From Littorina saxatilis (lineage: Eukaryota > Mollusca > Gastropoda > Littorinimorpha > Littorinidae): a stretch of 64,000 bases of DNA. The DNA lies in contig NC_090261.1 in the NCBI RefSeq assembly GCF_037325665.1, positions 29,812,515-29,876,514 on the forward strand. Reading direction: 5' to 3'. This document shows positions 1-11,183 of this stretch, piece by piece (the stretch's first letter is position 1; every line of letters starts with the position of its first letter). Made by a program: the position numbers and the translations under genes. The notes under the pieces were generated by a model. It made no database searches and was not told where the DNA came from. It saw nothing but the letters and a program-made list of their open reading frames with translations.

Positions 1-488
1 ATTCTTCCTTTGGGATGGCCCTGATCTTCTGGGTGATGGCTTGTTTTAGTTCAGGGATGGTCTGAGGATTATTCTGGTACACATTGTCCTTCAGATAGCC
101 CCAACGGAGTCCCTAACTGCAGCAACGTTCTCTTTTAACCCATATAACCTTGCATAATTTTGTCAATTTTAATGCCTCAGACCATCCCTGAACTAAAACA
201 AGCCATCACCCAGAAGATCAGGGCCATCCCAAAGGAAGAATGTGTTCGGGTCATTGACAACTTCGCTCGCCGTGCTCAAATATGCCTCCAGCGCAACGGT
301 GGCTATCTGGAGCATGTTTTATGAACTGCTGTATTACTACTGTGGATGTAGTATTACATTGTAGGCATGTTGTTTTTCAGAATTGTTAACATCTCAGCTT
401 TCCATTTCAGTTTAGTTTTTGTAAATATGTTGATTGGTTCATGAAATAAAGCTGTTTGAATGGGTTAAAAGTTTTGTGAGACACCCTG
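1..488 (+). mobile_element. 3' part of a Tc1/mariner transposon with inverted duplication
   Basis: The segment ends in ACACCCTG followed by TA (489-490), a typical terminal inverted repeat next to a TA target. Bases 1-72 are the reverse complement of about 170-240, so the transposase tail occurs head-to-head with itself. The other end lies outside the window. Confidence 0.65.
172..324 (+). pseudogene. C-terminal end of a Tc1/mariner-type transposase
   Basis: A 50-codon stretch begins MPQTIPELKQAITQKIRAIP and ends RNGGYLEHVL with a TGA at 322-324. This is the usual C-terminus of IS630/Tc1/mariner DDE transposases (…RAIP…C…NGG…EH). The rest of the transposase is absent because sequence 1-72 is an inverted copy of part of it. 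Confidence 0.75.
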
Positions 489-555
489 TATCTCATGGTT
501 CAAAGTTGCCTGTGTGAATGCCAAGGAGCATTTTACTTCTTTTTTTCCTACGGTA

Positions 556-743
556 CAATGGAGATGGCCCTCCTTTGAAGAACAAAAACATCTGAGAAAA
601 CCAGGTCTTAAAAAAGAGGTAGTCTTAAAATGATGGTAGATTTACAGAGATTATGAACAGAAAATGTTAAAAAGTAAGGTCAAAGGGGAGGGGAAGGTGT
701 CTTTATTTGAGGGGTCTTAAAAAAGGGGGGGAGGGTTTCACCG
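556..743. mobile_element. Degenerate TA-flanked MITE
   Basis: TA|CAATGGAGATGGCCCTCC at the left and GGGAGGGTTTCACCG|TA at the right are imperfect inverted ends of the same family as 970-1514. The body shows repeated 'ggtcttaaaa' strings. Confidence 0.45.
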
Positions 744-969
744 TATTACCTGCCGTACGAAGCTCTAGTGAGAGGACACCTCCCAACAATAGGACATTTA
801 TATTGGAGTTTATTGACCTGAGGAGAGTGTAGCCGTCACGAAAGGACACCTGTGGTGTTGGGACAGTTTTAGCTAGTCCCAAAGGTGTCATGTTATCACA
901 TGTATCATTGTACAAGGTAGGTAATGTAATATGTAAATGAAATGTTAGAAGCGGTGTGAATGCATAGTA

Positions 970-1514
970 AACGGTGGAACCCCCTTTTCAAGACCCCCCC
1001 AAATTAAGACTCCCTCCCTTTTAAGACCTGGTTTTCTGCTCAGACTTTCTGTTCTTCTTCTTCTTCTGCGTTCGTCGGCTGAAACTCCCGAGTGGGATTT
1101 TACGTGTATGACCGTTTTTTACCCCGCCATTTAGGCAGCCATACGCCGTTTTCGGAGGAAGCATGCTGGGTATTTTCGTGTTTCTATAACCCACCAAACT
1201 CTGACATGGATTACAGGATCTTTTTCGTGCGCATTTGAATGGTCTTGTGCTTGCGTGTACACACTGGGGTGTTCGGACACCGAGGAGAGTCTGCACACAA
1301 AGTTGACTCTGAGAAATAAATCTCTCGCCGAACGTGGGGACGAACTCACGCTGACAGCGGCCAACTGGATACAAATCCAGCGCGCTACCGACTGAGCTAC
1401 ATCCCCGCCCAGACTTTCTTTACCTCTGTACATTTACCTCCATTTTAAGACTCCCTCCTTTCATAAGACGTGATTATCCCAGATTTGTGGAGGCCCTTAA
1501 AGGGGGTTCCACTG
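970..1514. mobile_element. TA-flanked MITE carrying a SINE insertion
   Basis: Inverted ends GGTGGAACCCCC (left) and GGGGGTTCCACTG|TA (right) enclose strings such as TTAAGACTCCCTCC. A 359-bp SINE sits inside (1051-1409). TA at both ends suggests the Tc1/mariner/pogo group. Confidence 0.6.
1051..1409 (-). mobile_element. tRNA-derived SINE (family A), flanked by 10-bp duplication
   Basis: On the minus strand a tRNA-like head with A box (GATGTAGCTCAGTCGGTAGC) is followed by the family body and a TTC/GAA-rich tail. CAGACTTTCT at 1041-1050 recurs at 1410-1419 as the target-site duplication. Four other members are in this window. Confidence 0.85.
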
Positions 1515-1679
1515 TATTGTGCTTTCTTCCAGCAGTGACTGCACTCAACATTGTACTTTGAACTTCATACGGATGCTACTTTATTTTTAGAACGAGCCGT
1601 TTGAGCAACATGATAGAAGCAGAGAATGCCTACTGTCCGATATCTGTTGCTACAGGAGCTACACCTCTACTGTCCAAGG

Positions 1680-4600
1680 CTAAACAAGAGGAACGTATGC
1701 ACCCGACTCTCCATCATGATCAAAGTCTTGCTCGATGTTTATGAGAGAGCAGAAAAATGTGCACAGCAAGTCAACATCATGCTGCTGGCAAGTTCCAGAG
1801 TCTCCCAGGGTGACACCAAGCAGCTCTTTGGGGCACCTCACTGCACGATGATCTCTTGTCCGTAGCAACTTCGGGACATGCTCACCGTCTGCAAGTAAGG
1901 TCACCACTGAAGCTGGTGAACGGAGCGCACTATGGCTGATGCAGTGCTGCCTCAGATCGGAGACCTGGGTCCCAGCAGGAATCACTACCAGAGTGCTTTG
2001 TTCCATCATGTCCAAAATGCCTTCCAGTTCCAGTCTGTTTGGTGGCAAATCTCTGTCCATGATTGGGACTCTCAACCCGTAGACATCGCTGAATATTTTT
2101 GTCAGTGCCATGGCCATGGTTCGTGTGTCCCCCGAATCTTCATGAAGGATCATAATGTCCCAGGGTTTTTTCCAAGTGGTTTTGTTGTCTGGATTCGGAG
2201 CATCTGTGCCTTTGGAGCTGCTCGACTTTTCGGATGCTATTGGTATGGCATCTTTGAAGGCAGACCCGAAATGCCCCTTGGCACTTGGCAATTCTTCGAG
2301 CAAAGCCTGACGGGCTGCCCGCACAAAAACCTTCACCACATAGTGCTTGTCCTCAAACAGCTGTAAAGTTTTTGCACTTTGCAAGGTGCACTTCATAAGG
2401 TCCAGGCAAGTTGAGGCTGCCTGAAAATCCCCGGTGCCCACATAGACTTCCACGAAGAGCCTGAGGTGTTCTGGGTCATCGATTTGCTTCGGATCCATTT
2501 GCTCAAGTTCCTGGAGTAGAGCCAGGGATGGTTTGTAATGCTTGACCAGCTGCAGGAGCGTGGCCTCTTCGCGCATTTTCTTACTTTTGTCATTGTCAGA
2601 CTTCACAACTGCTGCAAGCAGGGTGGTAAATGACTGCCAAATTTCTTTAATCTGAAGTTTGGAAGATGCAGAGAATGTCCGTGAAGCAATTTTCAACGCC
2701 ATCATCAGCATCGAATGGCTTTCCTGGTTAAGTTTATACTTTGCCCCTGGATCACTTTTACTTTCTGCCATCTCTCCGGCAACTAAGCCAATCTGCTCAT
2801 AAACGTTGATTCTTTCTAGGGGAAGCAAGATTTGCTCTTTGCTCAACATCAGTTGCAAATATTTCCTTGATTGGTCTAACTCGCCAAGGCTTTTGTGCAT
2901 GAGTGCTAGGTCGTACATTGCTCTTGTATTTGCGTTTTTGCTGAATTTCACAGACAACTCAAGGTAGTACAACGTTTGTTGGACAAACTTGTCTTCTCTG
3001 GTGAATGTCGTCGTTCCCTTGGGCGGAGACTTGACAGCCTTCTGAAGTGCCCTGACTTCTTTGTTTGGGCTCAGCCATGGACATCTGCTTTCATTAGTGT
3101 CAAACTTTAGCCCATCGTTTTCATTACTGAGAGACTGTATTTCCTTGTTTTCCTTTCTGGCCAGCATTGGGTCTCCACTTTCTTCACTAACAACAGCAAG
3201 ACTTTTTCTGTGACCTGGACCTTTGTTTTCTACACCGGCAAGACCTAGACTCTTGCTCTCTTCACTAACAACACCTTGTCCTTTGTTCTCTTTACTGGAA
3301 AGACATGGGCCTTCGTTCTCTTCACTTGCGAGTCCTTGTTCTTTGTTCTTTTCACTGGCATGACCTTTGGTTTTATCCTCGTGACTGTCAAGACCTAGAC
3401 CTTTGCTCTCTTCACTGGCATGACCTTGGCCTGTGTCCTCTTCACTGGCATGACCTTTGCCTTTGTCCCCTTGACTGGTGGCAAGACCTAGACCTTTGCT
3501 CTCTTCACTGGTATGACCTTGGCCTGTGTCCTCTTCATAAGCAAGACGTAGACCGTCTTCCTCTTCACTGACATGACCTAGACCTTTGTCCTTTTCACTG
3601 GCATGACCTAGGCCTTTGTCACCTTCACTGGCAAGACGTGGACCTTTGTTCTGTTCACCGACAAAGACCTTGGCTCTGTTTTCATCAGTTGCAAGGTTTG
3701 CATCTTGGCTTTCTTGGGAAGAAGATCCTGTACAGGTCTTTATTTCATCTGCAAGTAGTGAACTTTGGTTTCGATCAATGGCAAATCTTGGATCATTGTT
3801 TTCTTCACTGTCAAATCTCAAATCTCCGGTTGCTTCTTTTAAAGGAAAAACCCGACTTCCACTTTCTGCACTAGCAAAACCTGAGTCGTCACTTTCACTG
3901 GCAGCTAATCTTGTACTTTTACTTCCAGTGAGTTGAAGCCCCGCATGCATTATGACATCCGAGACAGTGTTTTTACAAGTATCAAAACATGTGGGGGATT
4001 TTTCAGTAGTATTAATGGTCGGAATTGAACGTCCGTTTCCACTGCTTTTGTAACCAGGGCCGCATGCCTTGGTACTGTCACCCATACTTTGAGTGTGATG
4101 GTCATCATCCGCAGACTTTATATCCAATTTGTTGTCGTCTGTGCTGCAAGTTGGGGATCGTGGAGACGTCACCTTACGGTCTTTGTATTTTTCTTGCGTA
4201 GCTAGGGCTTTGAAGGTCGACCCTAACTGGTGGTACCCTCTTGCTGAAGGCCGGATGCCGAGTGCATTTTTCAAGACCTCACAGGACCTTTCTGTTTGCC
4301 TTACGTAGCGAAATATTTGTCCACATTTGCACAGAACTGAATTGTCCTTTTCGTCAAGCTCAAGAGCTTTTTCGCAAGCTTCCACAGGAGTCATGGGAAG
4401 GTCGTCTTCTTTCGAAGTGGACTTAAACGAATTGAGTAATAAGGCAACCTCGGAAAACACCTTGGCCTTTAAATTATCTGAGTCACTATATTTGGCTATT
4501 TCTAAGAACTGGTCCAGCAGTTCTAAGCGCTCAGAAACGCCGCTACGTGATTCCATTAACGATGATTCCGGACTTGCTCGAATTGAGCGCCTTTTTGTCA

Positions 4601-5135
4601 TAGCCAGTCCGAACTGCCACAACCATTTTTCAGATCCCTGCGCTTTGGGGATGACTTCAGAAAACGTAGCTATGGCAAGAGGAAAGAAATCTGGACCAAG
4701 GCGCGTGTAACTGAACGCTAGTTCGGCTTGTGCCTTAGTGACAAGGTAAGGAAAATCTGTGCTGGTTTTCCTGATCGCATATAAAGACTCAGCTATGTCC
4801 TGAGCTCCAGGGCGGTCGCCACAAACCCACATGATCACCGCTTTGTTGGCCAAGCTAACGAGATTGTCCTGCTGGCCAACCAAGCTCAAGACCTTGTCAA
4901 GTTCTTTCAGGGAGTCTTCGTCGCGCCCAAGTCGGTGAAGGGTGTAGGCCAAAAAGTTTCTGCCTCGTGCGGTCTCCAGTCCTGTCTTATAGCCAACCAA
5001 CAGCGCTGACTGGAGGCCAATCTCAAGACGCTCAAGCTTGTCTCTTCTCAGTTGATCCATATCCTGTAGGTGAAAGGTGTGAGGGAATTCATCTAGTTGC
5101 GCCTGGAAGGCCTCCAGTTGCTGCGCTGCTGTCAT
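1680..5135 (-). CDS. TPR and TIR-like domain protein, 1,151 aa, TTC22/IFIT-like
   Basis: A single uninterrupted reading frame starts at the ATG at 5133-5135 and ends with TAG at 1680-1682. Residues about 1-310 are helical TPR-like repeats (motifs such as FLAYTLHRLGRDEDSLKELD, and ACEKALELDE near 255). Residues about 310-490 are polar and low in complexity. Residues about 492-642 are some fifteen copies of a 10-residue unit of the type SEESKGLGLA. TPR-like helices resume at about 720-960. A TIR-like domain fills about 988-1145 (WDIMILHEDSGD as box 1, RDLPPNR as box 2). TPR arrays bind proteins or RNA and TIR domains signal by homotypic contact, so an innate-immune adaptor is inferred. The N-terminal half recalls TTC22 and IFIT proteins. 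The acidic helix carrying the catalytic Glu of NADase TIRs is not evident. A splice acceptor (TTTTTTCAG) lies 14 bases before the ATG, so an upstream 5'UTR exon is likely. AATAAA on this strand is at 1580-1585. Confident as a gene, moderate for family. Confidence 0.85.
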   Translation of the reverse strand: MTAAQQLEAFQAQLDEFPHTFHLQDMDQLRRDKLERLEIGLQSALLVGYKTGLETARGRNFLAYTLHRLGRDEDSLKELDKVLSLVGQQDNLVSLANKAVIMWVCGDRPGAQDIAESLYAIRKTSTDFPYLVTKAQAELAFSYTRLGPDFFPLAIATFSEVIPKAQGSEKWLWQFGLAMTKRRSIRASPESSLMESRSGVSERLELLDQFLEIAKYSDSDNLKAKVFSEVALLLNSFKSTSKEDDLPMTPVEACEKALELDEKDNSVLCKCGQIFRYVRQTERSCEVLKNALGIRPSARGYHQLGSTFKALATQEKYKDRKVTSPRSPTCSTDDNKLDIKSADDDHHTQSMGDSTKACGPGYKSSGNGRSIPTINTTEKSPTCFDTCKNTVSDVIMHAGLQLTGSKSTRLAASESDDSGFASAESGSRVFPLKEATGDLRFDSEENNDPRFAIDRNQSSLLADEIKTCTGSSSQESQDANLATDENRAKVFVGEQNKGPRLASEGDKGLGHASEKDKGLGHVSEEEDGLRLAYEEDTGQGHTSEESKGLGLATSQGDKGKGHASEEDTGQGHASEESKGLGLDSHEDKTKGHASEKNKEQGLASEENEGPCLSSKENKGQGVVSEESKSLGLAGVENKGPGHRKSLAVVSEESGDPMLARKENKEIQSLSNENDGLKFDTNESRCPWLSPNKEVRALQKAVKSPPKGTTTFTREDKFVQQTLYYLELSVKFSKNANTRAMYDLALMHKSLGELDQSRKYLQLMLSKEQILLPLERINVYEQIGLVAGEMAESKSDPGAKYKLNQESHSMLMMALKIASRTFSASSKLQIKEIWQSFTTLLAAVVKSDNDKSKKMREEATLLQLVKHYKPSLALLQELEQMDPKQIDDPEHLRLFVEVYVGTGDFQAASTCLDLMKCTLQSAKTLQLFEDKHYVVKVFVRAARQALLEELPSAKGHFGSAFKDAIPIASEKSSSSKGTDAPNPDNKTTWKKPWDIMILHEDSGDTRTMAMALTKIFSDVYGLRVPIMDRDLPPNRLELEGILDMMEQSTLVVIPAGTQVSDLRQHCISHSALRSPASVVTLLADGEHVPKLLRTRDHRAVRCPKELLGVTLGDSGTCQQHDVDLLCTFFCSLINIEQDFDHDGESGAYVPLV
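3208..3665 (-). repeat. In-frame 30-bp minisatellite inside the TPR/TIR gene
   Basis: About fifteen degenerate 30-bp units encode acidic decapeptides of the pattern (A/V)SEExKGLG(H/L). The 30-bp period keeps frame, so copy number could change without breaking the protein. It separates the N-terminal TPR block from the C-terminal TPR/TIR block and is probably a flexible linker. Confidence 0.85.
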
Positions 5136-5149
5136 TACGCGTAAAGATG
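5136..5149 (-). promoter_or_regulatory. Putative 3' splice acceptor and short 5'UTR of the TPR/TIR gene
   Basis: On the minus strand a pyrimidine run followed by CAG ends at 5150. The 14 bases down to the ATG would be the start of the coding exon. No matching donor could be fixed upstream, so the first exon and promoter are not placed. Confidence 0.4.
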
Positions 5150-5383
5150 CTGAAAAAATGACATCACATTTGGAGCTGTGAGGAGTATACTACCATTTTT
5201 CCAGGCTGAAATCTTTTCAGGCAGGCCAAAGGGTACTCGTACCTAAACCCTGGCGAAAAGTTAGGCACAAAAATGTACCATATTTATGATACGTTGAATT
5301 AATAAACTGCAGTTGACGAAAATGGTCCGCTCAACCATGACAGATCATCGTTAAAAAGTAACTTCTGGGGAAGAGAAACGTAG

Positions 5384-5464
5384 CTGTTTTGCCGCGCCTG
5401 ACACGATTGAAGGGATGTTTTGTCAGTTTTCTTGGAATTGTTTGATTTACGTCGGGATTTAAGG
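5384..5464 (-). repeat. Inverted duplicate, copy 1, upstream of TPR/TIR gene
   Basis: Shares GATTTACGTCGGGATTTAAG, CGCGCCTGACA and TTTTCTTGG with the reverse complement of 6683-6765, at roughly 80% by eye. No terminal repeats are visible, so it may be a duplicated promoter or exon and not a transposon. Confidence 0.6.
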
Positions 5465-5943
5465 TAAGACAGTGATTCAGCGATGACTAGATTTGTTTCC
5501 CGATGCAAAAAAATGTCACAGATCGGTTGGTATTCTGCCGTAAATTGCTTTCAAAGGGGAAAGTGTCGGCGATCGAGCGCCGGAAATGACTGCTCGAAGA
5601 GTTTCAAATGTAGAAATGTGCTTTAGTTTGCCAGAACAGCTCGTATTTGGTATGGGTACGGGAATCTAAGGGACCGTGACGAAGAGGTGCAAAGAAGTGC
5701 TACTTGGGGAGTAGAATAAATCTTCCGAGCCAGTAGATAAGAGGAGATAGTCGTACGCCGAACTTTCCGGCAAGCGCGAATGATACAGCAGATTCATAAT
5801 TTGTTTTGATCAGAAACATAGTCTCTGGTTTTTAGGATTTTTTTTTTAATCAAAACAATCATGAAAACTCTTTCTCTCTCGATCTCCGAGTCTCTCTAAA
5901 ATAAAAGGCCTAGCCTTAAATCCTATCCTTGTAAAATAAAGTT

Positions 5944-6044
<101 letters not shown>

Positions 6045-6131
6045 AAATGTTCCGACCCACACCCCTTCCCCCGGACTCAAACACATGGATCACAAGTCCA
6101 AAGCTCCACCAACTGGCCTACTGGGCTCCCA
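6045..6131 (-). mobile_element. tRNA-like SINE head (family C)
   Basis: On the minus strand GGCCAGTTGGTGGAGC resembles an A box and GTTTGAGTCC a B box, with an anticodon-arm-like TTGGACTTGTGATCCA between them. The acceptor stem does not pair, so it is SINE-like and not a working tRNA gene. Confidence 0.5.
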
Positions 6132-9000
6132 AAATAATGAATTTGTTCATCATTTTTGTCAGTCAAGATATGGGGGTGGGGATGGGGCGGGGATATTTGT
6201 GGAGTAGGCAATAAGGTAACACCTTATTTTTTTTCTTAGGTATTGTAACAGCATATAGTGAACTTAGCTGTGTTTAAATTTGGTTATGATATAAGCTGAC
6301 ATTTTTTGTGTAATAACGTTTTTACCGCTAAATGACAGATAATTTAATGTGTACGCCCTCGACAAACCTCGATAAGTTTTTGAAAATGCACATGATAAGT
6401 AACGTATTATGATAAAGTGATACTCTCCACTCATTTATCCACACAAAGTAATGTTTTATTTATCATTTGTAAAGCTAAATATGTCAGTTAGGATCACGTT
6501 ATGAACCACAGTGTTTTTCCCAAAATCATATTTGACCACCCCCAGTAAAACAATTGTAAAAAAAAAGTTGATAAAGCGACCCCCTTTTTTCTTTGCACAG
6601 ATGTGTTCATAAGGCTTGAGGAACCTGTGCAGAAAATGTGTAATGGATTTAAGCTGCGGGTTGAACACACTAATAACCCCTTAAATCCCGACGTAAATCA
6701 AACATTAAACCAAGAAAACCGACAAAGCTTGCCTTCAAACTTGTCAGGCGCGGCGTTTTGCTTCCGCTCGGCTTTATACAGGTTATCCCCCGTGGTGTGT
6801 AAACCAGCAAGCCGGGAAACAACCCGGCATCAGTTAAAAAAAAAAATCAATGGTATAATTACGAAAAGCGACGCGTGTCGCTGCACGCAATGTGCAGTCT
6901 TCAAATGCAGTGATCACGTCATACAAGCTAAAAATAGGAGTCTTGGAAATCCACAGTACTAAAATTAGACTGTCTTGTTTTTAGCAACGGTGACATTGAA
7001 CTACCTTCAATAAACACACACATAACACGCACACTGTCCTAAAATAAAACTAAAGGGGTGGCTAACTGTTTATCAATCGAATACCTACAACGTATGATTC
7101 AAAGAACTGCAAAACTAGTACAATTGACACCTTTTACTTGACGGAGATCAGATTACACAATTCCTTTTACTTTGGTAGTGCTTGTATTTCAGAACCCGAC
7201 CGTTGGAACTAGTACTGCGCCAGAGAAATACCTGCATTGCACCCCCGTCCCAGGCCCGGCCCCTACCCCGCGCCAACCCCCCTCCTCATATATCATGTTT
7301 CATCAAGGTGAAAACTGCATCTAAACTAAGCTTGAAATTAGTGTACACAATGACGTCATGGCATTAACACTATTGTTGATAACGAATCAAAACTGTAATA
7401 ATCATTATTTTCATTTGAGGTTTACAAAAAAAAGCCTTTATTTTTATTTTTTATAACAAACCGGCCCCTTTTTCTTTGTCTTGCATTTTTGCAGAAAGTG
7501 ACCTCCTCTGAGAACACATTCTAGAGGAAGGCTGCCAATATACGCTCTTTTAATGCGTATTTAATATAGCAGAGATACCGTTCTTCACAAAACAGCACAG
7601 AATATTCAAGAGCCATAAATGATAACAATTGACCTATTTGGACCAGATACATCACGTACTTAAAGCTAAAAAATGCCCGAGCAGTAGGCCTATGTTACCT
7701 TTCTATTGACTTCTTTTGACCAACATTTTTCGCGTGAAAGCCTTTAGAGCACATTAGTCTTGCAGAGAATGTAAGCTTATCAGTGCAGGTGAGTCCACTA
7801 ATAATGATGGTTACAGTAATAATAATTAAGCGTAATTCATACCTGTGTCAGTCGTAGAGCCTTGAACGTTCATTTTGACAAACAGTAATGTTTCATGAAT
7901 CACTACACCCAGCTGTTACCAGAAGGGGCTTCATTCGCAATGGCGGTGTAAATATTGAGGAGAGCAGCCGGAGCATGCCAAAAGCACTACGCTTTTAGAG
8001 AGTTTCAAACAGTAACGTGTTGATTGACACGACATACTTTGAAACGGCCCCTTGCTTTCAGACGAGAACTGAGAGAAAATGCTTTATCCCCGAGTACGCT
8101 AGTACTAGGGCTCAGCAGACTTTAATCGTGTGTCTGTGTGTGTGTCTGTGTGTCTTTCTCTACTTAACAGCTTATTGGGCGCAGTTCGTTCAAAAGTTGA
8201 TACACTAACTTGATAATAGGTCCGATTGATCGTATTAAAACTTCACTGATAATGTTACCTGGGACCTAAATGCGAAATAAACCACAAAAACGACTTGGCC
8301 GTAGGAGGAGTTCACACCGGCGGGGCAACACGCAGCCATTGAGCTGAGAGAACAGCCGAACGAGTCACACAAAAATACGTCATGACAAAGTTACACGCAA
8401 AGCGAAAGAGACTTTGACGTCATTTACTTTTGTTCGGAATTTTCCGTCTGTTCCTAGCTTGTCAGTGAAGACCTGACGTGAGTAAGCTTACCCAAAACGT
8501 CTTTGTTCTCTATTCACATTGCAGCTGTGAAATAATCAGTCTTGTGTCTCGGTCGTGTAGGTACAGAGTTTGCTTCTGCAATCATTGTGTTCGTGTTGAT
8601 GACGGCTTCATAAGACAAAATAATCAGCGAATCTATCGCGAGGAAGACGTTTATGTACAAATCACCGAACCCAACCCATTTTTGTGTGTGCATTTTTCTG
8701 AAGAATAAACTGCATGTGGTTAATTTCATCCGTTTAATGCTTGTCGAAACGAGCCATAAGGCTTTAGAATAAAAGATTTCACGCATTGCTTGCCCATCTG
8801 ATCACAGATGAGGTCGCAGTTTGTAGGTTGAATCTATGAATCGGCCAGAGATAGATCTGCATTTCTGGTCAGAAACCAACATTCACACCACAGACATTCC
8901 AAACATATATTTATTGAGCGAGCCAGTCTGAAGAGTACTCGGGTCCAGCGCGAGCGTTTTTTATTTAACGGGTGTGACGAAACGATTCCTGTGTTTTTGT
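6132..9000. other. Intergenic stretch, no gene recognised
   Basis: AT-rich with many stops in all frames. Apart from the inverted duplicate at 6683-6765, only short TG runs and CRE-like TGACGTCA-type strings near 8400 stand out. Confidence 0.5.
6683..6765 (+). repeat. Inverted duplicate, copy 2
   Basis: Plus-strand partner of 5384-5464 (CTTAAATCCCGACGTAAATC, then GTCAGGCGCGGC). The two copies point towards each other across about 1.2 kb. Confidence 0.6.
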
Positions 9001-9034
9001 ACAGTTAATGTCCCTAATTGCAACGGTAGCAGGC

Positions 9035-9212
9035 TAATTGCCCCCTGGACAATTGCCTCCCCGACAATTCCTCCCCCCAACCCCCCCCCCCCCCCCCCGG
9101 CGACAACTGCCCCCCGGACAATTGCCTTCCTATGACAATTGCCCCCCGGACAGCTCCCCCCCCCCCCCGCCATGGGTGGAAAATTGCCCCCCCGGGGGGG
9201 GGGGGGGGGGAG
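9035..9212. repeat. Degenerate minisatellite with GGACAATTGCC units and poly-C/poly-G
   Basis: Several units of C-runs followed by GGACAATTGCC (palindromic CAATTG core), then C17+ and G20+ tracts. Long homopolymers here may be unreliable in the assembly. Confidence 0.8.
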
Positions 9213-9537
9213 GTTACTGATATTAGCAGCCTATAAGTTCTAAAATTAGCGCAACTGAGCTTCCATTGGCATTTCGGCAACGTTGCCAAAGAAAAGCACC
9301 AACACTGCTTTTGCCAATTGTTTCTTCATTTGAAACAGTCTAGGATTAATTTAAACATGACGGACCTTTTAGAGGAAATCCCCTCTCAGTTTAATGTCAA
9401 TCATCACTTTTTGTAGAACTGGAGTGCCCTAAAAGCTGAATTGTGTAGACAAGAGTAATCTGATGCCATATATATATACAGTAATCATGGTTGAATCCTG
9501 TTACAACATGATATGGATCTGGTCCTATATATACAAG

Positions 9538-11180
<1,643 letters not shown>

Positions 11181-11183
11181 TTA

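Noticed and set aside
1021-1433. Recurrent frames reading MYPVGRCQREFVPTFGERF at several loci
   Set aside because: They are translations of family A SINEs (also near 26.1, 54.8 and 56.7 kb), not genes.
3305-3936. Plus-strand frames opposite the TPR/TIR gene
   Set aside because: Shadow frames of the 30-bp coding minisatellite and its flanks.
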